A stretch of DNA of 64,000 nt from CAXMST01 sp963793415. Its GTDB lineage: Bacteria > Actinomycetota > Thermoleophilia > Solirubrobacterales > 70-9. Below, in pieces: positions 1-13,157 of the stretch (the stretch's first letter is position 1; every line of letters starts with the position of its first letter). The notes under the pieces were generated by a model. That model had not been told where the DNA came from and did not search any database. It was given only the letters and a program-made list of their open reading frames with translations. The position numbers were made by a program, and so were the translations under genes. The stretch lies in assembly GCA_963793415.1 (NCBI GenBank), contig CAWCAC010000002.1, positions 1,984,001 to 2,048,000 on the forward strand, given 5' to 3'.

Positions 1-1
1 C

Positions 2-731
2 ACGATCGCCCCGAACTCGATGGACGGCGTCGCCAATCGCGACTTCGCGATCGACTACCTCGCGGCCGCCGCAACCTGCGCGACGCATCTCTCGCGGATT
101 GGCTCGGAGATCGTGCTCTGGGCGTCGAGTGAGTTCGGTTTCTGCAAGCCGGCCGAGGAATTCTCCTCGGGCTCCTCGATCATGCCGCAGAAGATGAACC
201 CCGACGCGGCCGAGCTGCTGCGGGCGAAGGCGCCGCGGATCGTCGCCTCGCTGACGACGCTGCTCGGCGTCCAGCACGCCCTGCCGCTCGCGTACAGCAA
301 GGACCTGCAGGAGGACAAGGAGCCGCTGTTCGACGCCGTCGACACGATCGAGCTCAGCCTGCAGGCGCTGGCCGGGATGCTCGACGGGATCGCCTTCGAC
401 CGCGGGCGCATGGAGGCGGCGGCCTCCGACGAGATGGCCGCGGCCACCGACGTCGCCGACCTGCTCGTCCGGCGCGGGCTGCCGTTCCGCGAGGCCCACG
501 GCGTCGTCGGCAGCCTCGTCCGCTACGCGCTCGACCACGACATCGGCCTCTCGCAGATTCCGCCCGAGCAGCTCGCGGACTTCTCGGAGCTGCTCGACGA
601 CGAGTATTACGACGGTGCTCGAGAGCGAGAACTGGCTCGATTCGAAGCTCTCCGCCGGCGGCACATCGGCAGCGTCGCTCGAAGCTCAGCTGGACGCCGC
701 CCGCGAGCTGATTCGCCGTCGCTCGGAGTGA
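2..731 (+). CDS. argH: Argininosuccinate lyase, 3' part, with a frameshift near the end
   Basis: Argininosuccinate lyase splits argininosuccinate into arginine and fumarate in the last step of arginine synthesis. Only the C-terminal part is in the window. The fumarase/aspartase-superfamily signature GSSIMPQKMNP is intact, followed by the helical core and the C-terminal domain. The frame reads normally to LLDDEYYD and then breaks: one extra G at 614-615 moves the natural end (VLESENWLDSKLSAGG... RRRSE, stop TGA 729-731) into another frame. Removing that base restores a normal C-terminus. The stop overlaps a GTG for the next gene. Whether the break is real or a sequencing error cannot be told from the sequence; the family assignment is secure. 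Confidence 0.9.
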
Positions 732-1338
732 CCCCGGGCCGCGCTTCCGCAGGGCTTCTTCGAGCGCGACGTCGTCGAGGTCGCTCGCGATCTGATCGGC
801 TGCACGCTCGAGCTCAGCGGCCGTGGCGGGCGGATCGTCGAGACCGAGGCCTACGACGAGTCCGAGCCCGCCTGCCACGCATACGTCGGTGTGACGGCGC
901 GGACCAGGACCGCTGTTCGGGCCCGCCGGCCACGCCTACGTCTATCTCTCGTACGGCATCCACGAGCTCTTCAATGTCGTCACCGGCGACGAGGGCCACG
1001 GCGCCGCCGTCCTGATCAGGGCACTCGAGCCAACCCGCGGTCTCGAGGGGATCCGCGACCGGCGGCCGGGCAGGGCCGACCGCGAACTCTGCTCGGGCCC
1101 GGGCCGCCTGACGCTCGCACTTGGGATCGGCCTCGGTCACAACGGGGCGCCGCTCGGCAGCGGTCGCGACGATCTCCCGGGCATCGGCCCGCGCCCGCCC
1201 GGGGCACAGCCGCGGATCGAGTCCGGCCCGAGGGTCGGGATCACGAAGGCGACGGCGCTGCCGTGGCGGTTCTGCGAGGCGGCGAGCCCGTGGATCTCGA
1301 GGCCGAGTCCTCCTGGCGCGAAGGCTGCCGGCGCCTGA
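728..1338 (+). pseudogene. 3-methyladenine DNA glycosylase (AAG/MPG family), frame-disrupted
   Basis: This family excises alkylated purines in base-excision repair. The N-terminal half reads in the frame of position 747 (PQGFFERDVVEVARDLIG, then GGRIVETEAYDESEPACHAY, containing the conserved E-A-Y) and the C-terminal half in the frame of position 913 (LFGPAGHAYVYLSYGIHELF, then AVLIRALEP, LCSGPGRL, LALGI) up to TGA 1336-1338. The halves join if one base near 911-912 is removed. No ATG or GTG lies in the first frame; the GTG at 728, overlapping the argH stop, would fit if a further base between 731 and 746 were removed. At least one and probably two single-base insertions are therefore present. 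It is either a decaying gene or local sequence error. Confidence 0.8.
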
Positions 1339-1375
1339 GCCGTCGGCGGGACGGGGTTGGCCCGGTCCGGCGTGC

Positions 1376-4114
1376 TCAGCCGACCGGAACTGCGCCGGAG
1401 CCGCCGTCGGTCGGTGCTGGCTCGGTCGGCGCCGCGGGCGCGGCCTCCGTCGGCGCAGGCGCCGGGGCCTCCTCGACGGGCGCCGGAGCGGGCGTCACGG
1501 GCGCGGCCGTGGTCGGCGTGACCGGGGCCGCCGTGTCGGTCGTGCCGGAGTCACCGTCGCCGTCGCTCTCCTTCTCGGCCAGGCGGTTGGCCTGGAGCCC
1601 GTCGTAGGCGGCGATCACATCGGCCCAGAGCAGCGCCGGGATCGTGCCACCGTCGACCGGCAGACCGCCGTACTCGGTCTCCATCGGCGTCGCGCCATCG
1701 GGGTAGCCGATCCAGACAGCGGCCGTCACGGACTCGTTGGCGCCGACGAACCAGGCGTCGATGTTGCCGTCCGTCGTGCCCGTCTTGCCCCAGATGAAGT
1801 CGTCTCCGACCTGTGCGTTCTTGCCGGTGCCGCTGGTCACGACCGTGTGCAGGATGTCCTTCGACTGCTGTGCGATCGCGGGATCGAGGACCTGGTTGTC
1901 GATCTGTTCGTTCTCACCGGAGGCACCGAGGTTGTCCGGAACGAGCTCGCCCTCGTCGTCCTTGACGGACTCGATTCCGACCGGCCCCTCTCCGATCCCG
2001 CGACTCGCCATCGTGCCGCTGATCTTGTTGCCGTCGTTGGCGAGCGTCGAGTAGGCGTAGGCCATCTCGAGCGGCGTGACGCCGCGCTTGAGGCCGCCGA
2101 GGATCATCGCCGGGTTGTTCGGGACCTTGCTCTGGATCCCGAGCTTGTTCGCCATGTCGGCGATCTTGTCCGGTCCGACCTCCATGCCGACCTGGGCGTA
2201 GACGGAGTTGTCCGAGTAGGTGGTGCCGGTCGCGAGCGTCGCCGAACCGAGGTAGTTGTCGTCGTAGTTCTTCGGGGCGAAGTATTCGGTGACCGTCTTC
2301 ATCTTCCCGTTCTTGCCCTCGACCCGGACGTCGAACGGGATCTCGACGGGCTCGGAAGCCCAGACCGAGTCGGCGCTGATCCCGTTGCTGAGCGCCGTCA
2401 CGAGGGTGAACGGCTTGAACGACGAGCCCGGCTGGCGCAAGCCGTTGGTTGCGATGTTGAAGCCGCTGCTCTCGTAGTCGAGGCCGCCGACCATCGCCCG
2501 GACCTTGCCGGTCCCGTTCTCGATCACGACCACGGCGGCGGTCGGCCCAAGGCCCGAGAGCCGCGACTGCACGGCGGCCTCGGCCGCCTCCTGGAGCTCG
2601 AGGTCGAGCGTCGACTCGACCTCGAGCCCGCCGCCGAAGGCCTGGCCGGCGCCGTAGCGATCGACGATCTGCTGGCGCAGCCACTCGGTGAAGTAGGGCG
2701 AAGCGGAGTCCTCCGAGGGCGGCTCGACCGTCGAGCTGGCCGGCGCCGAGATCGCCTTCAGCGACTCCAGCTGGGAGTCGCTGACCTCGAGCGTCCCGAG
2801 CTCGCGCATCTTGTCGAGCACGATGTTGCGGCGGCCGGTCGCCGCCTCGGGGTGGGCGACGGGGTCGTAGGCGGTGGGCGAGGAGATCATCCCGGCCAGC
2901 ATCGCCGCCTCCTCGACCCGCAGCTGCGCGGCGCAGGAAGAGTTGTCCGGGGTGCCGCAACCGGGGTGGTTGGCGCCGAAGTAGGTCCGCGCCGCAGCCT
3001 CGATGCCGTATGCGCCGTTGCCGAAATAGATGTTGTTGAGGTAGTTGGTGAGGATCTTGTCCTTCGACCACTGGCGCTCGATCTGGTACGCGAGGGCAGC
3101 CTCCTTGAGCTTCTGCAGGACGGTCCGGTCCTGCTGGGCCTCGAGCGCCGTCTTCACGAACTGTTGGGTGATCGTCGAGCCGCCCTGCACGGCGCTGCCG
3201 GCGAGGATGTCCTGCTGCAGCGCCCGGGCCATGCCCATGTAGTCGATGCCGCGGTGCTCGTAGAAGCGCTCGTCCTCGATCGCGACGACCGCCTGCTTCA
3301 TCAGCGGGGAGATGTCTTCCGAGTCGACCAGGATCCGGCGCTCGTTCCCGGTAAGGGTCACCAGGCGGTTCTCGAAGCGGTCGGTGACGAACGAGTTCTC
3401 CGCCCGTTCGTACTGGGCCCGGGCCTCGAGCTCGGGTAGATCGGAGGTGACGGCCATCATCACGCCGAAGACCCAGGAGACGAGGGCGAGCGCGCCGAGG
3501 AACACCAGGACGAGCAGCAGCCGCAGCTTGCGCATCCGCGGCTTCGCGGCCTTGCGCTCGCGCCGCTCCTGCTTACGCTGCTCCTTCAGGGCGCGCCGCT
3601 CAGCGGCTCGTTGCTCGGCGAGTTCACGCGCCGTAGGCGGCTCCGTCCCCGGCTTGTCCTCGTCTCCGTCATCGTCGGTCGTGCCGGCGTCGCCGGCTTC
3701 GTCCTTGCCGGGGCCGGCCGGTCCGTCGCCGTTGGTGGCAGCGGCAGTGTCGGCGTCGGCCGGTTCGGGCTTCTCGGTCGAGGCGGCGTCGGGGCTCGGG
3801 TCGTCGGTGGCGGCGGCGTCGTCCGACCCCGCGTCGGGCCTCACGGGGCTCTGACCAACTGGAGCCGGTTCCGGGGACGTGGATGGCGTCGAGGCCCCGT
3901 TGCCGCCCTCGGAGCTCTCCTCTGCCACGGGCTCGACGCGCTTTGCGTCGGGGTCGAGCAGCGATCCGAGTCCGAAGTCCTCGGTGTCGGCCCAGTCCCG
4001 CTCGTCCTCCACAGGGCCGCTGTCGCTGCCGCTGCCGGCGGTGCCGTTACCGGACGAACCCGCACGCGCGGCGTCGTCTTCGCTGCTCTTGGGCCTGTCT
4101 GGTGGTGAAGCCAT
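1376..4114 (-). CDS. Class A penicillin-binding protein (PBP1A type)
   Basis: Bifunctional peptidoglycan synthase of 912 residues: glycosyltransferase 51 polymerises lipid II and the transpeptidase domain cross-links stem peptides. An acidic, Pro/Ser/Asp-rich cytoplasmic tail (about 1-160) leads through a basic segment to one membrane helix near 199-221. GT51 motifs are EDERFYEHRGID (280-291) and GGSTITQQ (311-318). Transpeptidase motifs are SSFK (S564 is the acyl acceptor), SDN (634-636) and KTG (777-779), so both activities should be intact. The C-terminal 70 residues are a Pro/Ala/Thr/Glu-rich tail, probably in the wall. It converges with the upstream glycosylase remnant and diverges from tyrS. 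No clear promoter hexamer is visible before its ATG. Confidence 0.95.
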   Translation of the reverse strand: MASPPDRPKSSEDDAARAGSSGNGTAGSGSDSGPVEDERDWADTEDFGLGSLLDPDAKRVEPVAEESSEGGNGASTPSTSPEPAPVGQSPVRPDAGSDDAAATDDPSPDAASTEKPEPADADTAAATNGDGPAGPGKDEAGDAGTTDDDGDEDKPGTEPPTARELAEQRAAERRALKEQRKQERRERKAAKPRMRKLRLLLVLVFLGALALVSWVFGVMMAVTSDLPELEARAQYERAENSFVTDRFENRLVTLTGNERRILVDSEDISPLMKQAVVAIEDERFYEHRGIDYMGMARALQQDILAGSAVQGGSTITQQFVKTALEAQQDRTVLQKLKEAALAYQIERQWSKDKILTNYLNNIYFGNGAYGIEAAARTYFGANHPGCGTPDNSSCAAQLRVEEAAMLAGMISSPTAYDPVAHPEAATGRRNIVLDKMRELGTLEVSDSQLESLKAISAPASSTVEPPSEDSASPYFTEWLRQQIVDRYGAGQAFGGGLEVESTLDLELQEAAEAAVQSRLSGLGPTAAVVVIENGTGKVRAMVGGLDYESSGFNIATNGLRQPGSSFKPFTLVTALSNGISADSVWASEPVEIPFDVRVEGKNGKMKTVTEYFAPKNYDDNYLGSATLATGTTYSDNSVYAQVGMEVGPDKIADMANKLGIQSKVPNNPAMILGGLKRGVTPLEMAYAYSTLANDGNKISGTMASRGIGEGPVGIESVKDDEGELVPDNLGASGENEQIDNQVLDPAIAQQSKDILHTVVTSGTGKNAQVGDDFIWGKTGTTDGNIDAWFVGANESVTAAVWIGYPDGATPMETEYGGLPVDGGTIPALLWADVIAAYDGLQANRLAEKESDGDGDSGTTDTAAPVTPTTAAPVTPAPAPVEEAPAPAPTEAAPAAPTEPAPTDGGSGAVPVG

Positions 4115-4260
4115 GGGGTTGGTCGGCGAGTGCGCCGGGCGCCTCAGAAGGCCGTCCGGAGCGATCCGGGGCCGACGGCGCGGGCACGGGAGGGTTCACG
4201 GAGTGCCGGATGGATCACCAGATCCCCCTGCTTCCGTGACGCTCAGCCGGGCGCTGAGTC

Positions 4261-4266
4261 TAGCAT
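4261..4266 (+). promoter_or_regulatory. Candidate -10 element of tyrS
   Basis: TAGCAT ends 7 nt before the tyrS ATG at 4274. No ribosome binding site lies between them, which suggests a leaderless transcript. No convincing -35 was seen. Confidence 0.4.
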
Positions 4267-4273
4267 TGGGCCT

Positions 4274-5458
4274 ATGCCCGATCAGCCGGATTCCGCGGCC
4301 CAGGCGCGCCGGCTCTCGCTCGGCGCTGTCGACGTGCTGCCCGAGGGTGACCTGGCCCGACGCCTCGCCGAGGGCCGCCCGCTCAGGGTCAAGCTCGGGA
4401 TCGATCCGACCGCGCCCGACATCCACCTCGGGCACGTCGTCGTCCTGGAGAAGCTGCGCCAGTTCCAGGACGCCGGCCACACGGTCGTCCTGATCATCGG
4501 CGACTACACGGCCCGGGTCGGCGACCCGAGCGGCCGCTCGAACGAGCGGCCGGTGCTCAGCGACGAGCAGATCGACGCCAACGCCGCCACCTTTACCGCC
4601 CAGGCCTTCAAGGTCCTCGACCGGGAGCGGACCGAGACCCGCTTCAACAGCGAGTGGCTGGAGATGCCGAGCTCGGAGCTGTTCGCCCTTGCTCGGCGCT
4701 TCACGGTGGCCCGCCTGCTCGAGCGGGACGACTTCCAGAGACGGATGAAGGCGGCCGAACCGATCTCGGCGCTCGAGCTCCTCTACCCCGTCCTTCAGGG
4801 CTACGACTCCGTCGCGGTCGACTCCGATATCGAGCTCGGGGGCACCGACCAGAAGTTCAACCTGCTGTTCGGCCGAGATGTGCAGACGTCGTTCGGCAAG
4901 CGCCCGCAGGGCGTGATGACGATGCCGATCCTGCCCGGCCTCGACGGCAAGCAGCGAATGAGCAAGTCGGCCGGCAACTACGTCGGCGTCACCGACGAGC
5001 CCACCGACATGTTCGGGAAGCTGATGAGCGTGCCTGACGAGGCGCTCGCCACCTACTGGACCCTGCTGCTCGGCGAGGAGCTCGACAGCGCGAAGCATCC
5101 CAACCAGGCCAAGCGCGAGCTCGCCCGCCGGCTCGTCGATCGCTTCGGCGGCGATGGCGCAGGGGGCAGGGCAGAGGCGCGCTTCGACGAGGTCCATATC
5201 CGCCGCGAGATCCCCGACGACATCGACACGGTCGCGCTCCCGGGCGGAGACGGCGATCCGGTCCACCTGCCCGCCCTGATCGCCTCGGCCTTCGGCACGA
5301 GCGCCAGCGAGGCGCGACGGCTGATCGGCGAGGGCGCCGTCAAGCTCGACGGCGAACCGCTGCCCGTGGACACGCTCGACCTCGAGGCGGATGCGCTCGC
5401 CGGACGCGTACTTCAGGTGGGCAAGCGCCGCTTTGCGCGGGTCGAAGCCAGCGCCTGA
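4274..5458 (+). CDS. tyrS: Tyrosyl-tRNA synthetase
   Basis: Class I aminoacyl-tRNA synthetase of 394 residues that charges tRNA-Tyr. The HIGH-type motif appears as HLGH in TAPDIHLGHVVVLEKLRQF and the KMSKS loop as QRMSKS; the tyrosine-pocket region ELGGTDQKFNLLFGRDVQ is present. A C-terminal S4-like RNA-binding domain follows (SASEARRLIGEGAVKLDG). I chose ATG 4274 because the protein then starts just before the conserved core and a -10 hexamer sits 7 nt upstream; the open frame runs back to 4130 but that part lacks family similarity. The gene is followed by the rRNA promoter 30 nt after its stop, so the rRNA operon is inserted tightly behind it. Confidence 0.95.
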   Translation: MPDQPDSAAQARRLSLGAVDVLPEGDLARRLAEGRPLRVKLGIDPTAPDIHLGHVVVLEKLRQFQDAGHTVVLIIGDYTARVGDPSGRSNERPVLSDEQIDANAATFTAQAFKVLDRERTETRFNSEWLEMPSSELFALARRFTVARLLERDDFQRRMKAAEPISALELLYPVLQGYDSVAVDSDIELGGTDQKFNLLFGRDVQTSFGKRPQGVMTMPILPGLDGKQRMSKSAGNYVGVTDEPTDMFGKLMSVPDEALATYWTLLLGEELDSAKHPNQAKRELARRLVDRFGGDGAGGRAEARFDEVHIRREIPDDIDTVALPGGDGDPVHLPALIASAFGTSASEARRLIGEGAVKLDGEPLPVDTLDLEADALAGRVLQVGKRRFARVEASA

Positions 5459-5487
5459 GCCGCTTTCTGCCGGCCGGGGAATTCGGC

Positions 5488-5516
5488 TCGACATTCCTTG
5501 GCCGGATCCCTATACT
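5488..5516 (+). promoter_or_regulatory. Main promoter of the rRNA operon
   Basis: TCGACA at 5488-5493 (one change from TTGACA) and TATACT at 5511-5516 are separated by exactly 17 nt, a near-consensus housekeeping sigma promoter. The 17 bases CCCTATACTGCGCCGTC (5508-5524) recur with one change at the rpsB promoter. Transcription would start around 5523, about 290 nt before mature 16S. Confidence 0.75.
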
Positions 5517-5813
5517 GCGCCGTCGCCTTCCGAGGCGGCTCTGCCCGGCAGAGGGAAACCCCCTCCGCTGGGCCGAAACGGTCCTTGAAAACTGAGCAGC
5601 GCATGCATTCCGGGTCCCAACCCGGATGCATTGAAGTCTGACCTGATCTCGTCGCCAGTGGCGAGGTCGGGCAAAAAACATGACCCGTCATGTCGGTCGT
5701 CGCATGTGTAAGCGGCGGCCATCAGGTCATTAGCCAGACATGACAACTCTCAGTTAGACAGAGGACCCTCTTGCCCCTGACCCGGGTGATTGGGATTGAA
5801 ACCCTCGAGTCAC
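5517..5813 (+). other. rRNA leader with the 5' arm of the 16S processing stem
   Basis: No protein or tRNA gene is seen between tyrS and 16S. The leader contains a GAGGG-AAAC-CCCTC type hairpin near 5551-5566. Bases 5579-5602 pair with 7511-7534 behind 16S: 24 positions with one A-C mismatch and one G-U pair. This is the expected long stem from which RNase III releases pre-16S. The arm contains the CTTGAAAACTG motif common in rRNA leaders and spacers. Confidence 0.7.
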
Positions 5814-7363
<1,550 letters not shown>

Positions 7364-7705
7364 TAGGGAGCTCTAAACAGAGTCTCGAGGCTCTTAGTCA
7401 AACCGTCTCGAGGCTTAGAGTCCGCCGTCCAGCCATAACTGCAGGACGGCGTTCCTGAAACGTCGACCGGACTTCAATCGCGCCAGGACGCATCCGCGTT
7501 CCTGGCCGAAGCGCTGCTCAGTTCTCAGGGACCGCGGGGCGGGAAACCCCCGCCGGCTGTCCTCGACGATGCTTGAAAACTGCACAATGGCCAATGATCA
7601 GGTGGCATACCCATGCCACCTGGTTCTCAGGCGATGCACTCCAGCATCGCCTGAATGATGGGTAATAGCCCCACGAGCGGGATATGCAATGCGTTCGTGG
7701 GCTCA
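7364..7705 (+). other. 16S-23S internal spacer without tRNA genes
   Basis: This 340-nt spacer holds no cloverleaf, so the tRNA-Ile and tRNA-Ala genes common in other phyla are absent. It carries the 3' arm of the 16S stem (7511-7534), a GGCGGG-AAAC-CCCCGCC hairpin near 7538-7555, the 5' arm of the 23S stem (7571-7596), and two compact hairpins, AGGTGGCAT-ACCC-ATGCCACCT near 7600-7621 and AGGCGATGC-ACTCCA-GCATCGCCT near 7629-7652. Confidence 0.75.
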
Positions 7706-10712
<3,007 letters not shown>

Positions 10713-10826
10713 ATATTTTTGCTATTACACACATTGGCTTGCGTGCAGTTTTCAAGCCTCGCCGAGTGCGGTGAGGCCCGGCACTCCGCTTGAATAAGCG
10801 GTCTGCCGGCCTTCGCGGTCCCGCCC

Positions 10827-10943
10827 AGTTTGGTGGCAATAGCGAGGGGGATACACCTCTTCCCATTCCGAACAGAGCCGTTAAGCCCCTCAGCGCCGAT
10901 GGTACTTGGTGGGAAACCGCCTGGGAGAGTAGGTCGCCGCCAG
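10827..10943 (+). rRNA. rrf: 5S ribosomal RNA
   Basis: About 117 nt with the usual terminal helix (GGTGGC pairing with GCCGCC) and the loop regions CCATTCCGAACAG and GTACTTGGTGGGAAACCGCC. It lies 115 nt after 23S and directly before a strong terminator, closing the operon. Confidence 0.93.
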
Positions 10944-10948
10944 TCTTT

Positions 10949-10981
10949 GAGCCGTCCCACTTCGGTGGGGCGGCTCTTTTT
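10949..10981 (+). terminator. Intrinsic terminator of the rRNA operon
   Basis: A 12-bp stem GAGCCGTCCCAC / GTGGGGCGGCTC, with one G-U type pair, closes on a TTCG tetraloop and is followed by TTTTT (10977-10981). This is a textbook rho-independent terminator. Confidence 0.92.
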
Positions 10982-11016
10982 CGTTGCCCGGGTGGGCCGC
11001 TCGGGCCCCGCTGTGG

Positions 11017-11706
11017 CTAGGGAAAGAGTTCGTTGAGCCCGTCCTCGAGCTGTCCGGAGTCGATCCCCTCCGGCAGCAGGCCCTCGAGACCATCGGGCAG
11101 GCTCTCCGGCTGGAGCTCCGGCAAGAGTCCCTCGAAGCCTTCCGGGAACTCGCCGATACCGCCCAGGAACTCCTCGATCTCACTTGCTGCGAGATCGCCG
11201 AGATCGTCGACCGTGAGGCCTGCTTCGCCGATTGCGTCGATTACCTCCGGAAGGGTGGGGTCACCCGGTAGCGCGCCGAACAGCTCTACGACGACGCCGA
11301 CGGGCGCGTTCTCCGCGAGTCCGCGGGCGACCGATGCAATCGCGGTTGGCAGCTTGCCCTCCATCTCCGCATCGTCGACCGCCCGGATCAGGCCCGCCCG
11401 GATCGCCTGCTCGATGCGCTCGGGATCGATCTCGTTTGCCTCCGAGAACGCCGCCAATGCGTCCTCGTCCGTGAGCGCGGCGACGAGCTCCTCCCGGGAG
11501 ACACCCAGCTCACAGGCGGCGCCGTCGAGGCCGCTGAGGAGGATCCCCTCGAAGACGCCGCGCTCGTCCAGTACGTCCTGGGATCGAGGCTCACACGGAT
11601 CCGCCACTGCCAGCGGTTCGTAGGATGCACCGCCGCCGATCAGGTATGCGACGAAGACGCCGAGCGACGCGCCCGTCGCGAGGATCACTGGGAGCCAGCG
11701 CTTCAC
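11017..11706 (-). CDS. Exported or membrane-anchored protein of unknown function, coupled to transporters
   Basis: 229 residues that I do not recognise as a family. A Lys-Arg start followed by a hydrophobic stretch (about 5-25) looks like an uncleaved anchor or signal peptide. The rest is acidic and helix-prone, with two cysteines (CEP and ACELG) that could form a disulfide outside the cell. The C-terminus repeats a short Leu-Pro-Glu/Gly pattern (GLLPE, GLEGLLPEG). It begins inside the stop codon of the MFS gene (ATGA, 11703-11706), so it is translated together with two transporters and may be an extracytoplasmic partner. That role is inference. Confidence 0.7.
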   Translation of the reverse strand: MKRWLPVILATGASLGVFVAYLIGGGASYEPLAVADPCEPRSQDVLDERGVFEGILLSGLDGAACELGVSREELVAALTDEDALAAFSEANEIDPERIEQAIRAGLIRAVDDAEMEGKLPTAIASVARGLAENAPVGVVVELFGALPGDPTLPEVIDAIGEAGLTVDDLGDLAASEIEEFLGGIGEFPEGFEGLLPELQPESLPDGLEGLLPEGIDSGQLEDGLNELFP

Positions 11707-13157
11707 TTCGGCGGGCCCTCCTCGCTCGCCGGCCCTCGCGGATAAGGAGGGGGCGGCTTGACGGCGGTGTCGGGCTCGCGACGGCTGCGCGCGTCGAGGC
11801 CCGCGTGGCCGTGCGACTGGAGCAGCATTCCGAGCGGAATCAACGCCAGGGCCGCGAGCAAGGCGGCACCGATGAACGGCAGGCTGAATGCATGTGTCGC
11901 GGCGCGCTCGAGCTGGTCGCGGACGCCCGCCTCGAGCTCGGCGAGAGGCGCTTGATCCTCAGGCGCGGAATCCGCGGCGAGTCGGTCGAAGGCGGGGTCG
12001 AGATCGGGTAGCTGACCGTCCGCAACGGCAACGGCATCGTCGATCTCGGCGGCGACGCGTACCTTCGTCACCGGCGAGAGCGGAGCATCGAGCAGCAGCG
12101 CCGTCCCGGCCGCGGTTCCCGCCTCGTGTTGGTCGTCGAGCTGGGCAGACAACAGAGGCGTGAGCAGCAAGATTCCGACGACGATGCCGGCGTGCCTGGC
12201 GGCGATCGTCGACGCCGCCCGCGAGCCATCGGGGTCATTCACCTCGACCGCCGCCGCGGTGAGAATCGGCAGCGCCATCGCCAGTCCCGCGCCGATCAGG
12301 ACCTGGGGTGCGAAGGTCAGGTTTGGGCTCGCGCCCGGGAGCACACCGAGCGCCAGCAGGCCGCCCGCAACGGCGATCGTGCCCGCCATGGCCCAGATCC
12401 ACGAGCCCAGCGGCGCTGGCTCGAGCCGCCCCGCGATCACGGTTGCGAGCGGGATGATCGAGACCACTCCGGCCGCCGCGATTGGCGTCAGGCCCCAGCC
12501 CTCGGTGAGCAGGATCACGAGCAGAAAGAGTGCCGCGGTGAGACCGGCTGAGAGTAGGCCGAGCGCGAACTCCGGAGCCGACTCGTTCGGCCCCTCCGGG
12601 CCGCGCTCCGGCAGGCCAACCTGGATCCGGAACGCGAGCGGCACCAGCAGGAGCAGCGGCGTCTGCAGAAGGAAGATCGACTGCCAGCTCAGCAGCTCCG
12701 TGAGGACGCCTCCGACGGCCGGTCCCAGCGCGAGTCCCAGGGTGCCCGCCGTGCCCCATAGCCGAACGGCGGCACGGTGCGAGCCGTGACGGCGCGCGAG
12801 CAGCTCGATCCCGCCGGCGAGAACCGCGGCGCCGCCGAAGGCCTGTACGCACCGGGCTGCGACCAGGGCCGCAGCGGAAGGGGCCAGCGCGCAAGCCAGC
12901 GAGGCGAGGCCGAACAGGACCAGGCCCGTCCCCCAGACCCGTGCCGGCGAGCGGCGAGCGAGGCGCGCGGCGGGCAGGATCGCGGCGGCGAGGACGATGT
13001 TGTAGGCGGTCAGCACCCAGCTGACGCCGAACACGGTCGTGTCGTACTCCCGGAGGACGTCGGGAAGGGCCAGCGTCACGATCGAAGAGTCGGCGAGGAC
13101 GACCCCAACACAGAGGGCGAGCAGGAGGGACTGGGGGCCGCCGGTTCGGTTCATCAC
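11703..13157 (-). CDS. MFS transporter (drug/proton antiporter DHA2-like)
   Basis: 484 residues with a dense run of hydrophobic helices. Motif C of antiporters is recognisable as LGPAVGGVLTELLSWQSIF, and the N-terminal D-S-S-I-V-T-L-A-L-P pattern is typical of multidrug-type members. It probably exports small amphipathic compounds using the proton gradient; the substrate cannot be read from the sequence. A polar loop of about 100 residues precedes the last helix (around 350-440), and a Pro-rich tail ends the protein. It overlaps the preceding MMPL gene by four bases (ATGA 13154-13157) and the following exported-protein gene likewise, so the three form one coupled unit. Confidence 0.88.
   Translation of the reverse strand: MMNRTGGPQSLLLALCVGVVLADSSIVTLALPDVLREYDTTVFGVSWVLTAYNIVLAAAILPAARLARRSPARVWGTGLVLFGLASLACALAPSAAALVAARCVQAFGGAAVLAGGIELLARRHGSHRAAVRLWGTAGTLGLALGPAVGGVLTELLSWQSIFLLQTPLLLLVPLAFRIQVGLPERGPEGPNESAPEFALGLLSAGLTAALFLLVILLTEGWGLTPIAAAGVVSIIPLATVIAGRLEPAPLGSWIWAMAGTIAVAGGLLALGVLPGASPNLTFAPQVLIGAGLAMALPILTAAAVEVNDPDGSRAASTIAARHAGIVVGILLLTPLLSAQLDDQHEAGTAAGTALLLDAPLSPVTKVRVAAEIDDAVAVADGQLPDLDPAFDRLAADSAPEDQAPLAELEAGVRDQLERAATHAFSLPFIGAALLAALALIPLGMLLQSHGHAGLDARSRREPDTAVKPPPPYPRGPASEEGPPK

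Noticed and set aside
1121..3439. 772-codon plus-strand open frame
   Set aside because: Antisense shadow of the PBP1A gene; Arg/Val/Asp-rich composition without any motif, as expected in GC-rich DNA.
7364..7705. Possible tRNA genes in the rRNA spacer
   Set aside because: Only simple hairpins are present; no T-loop GTTCRANNC with an anticodon stem and acceptor stem.
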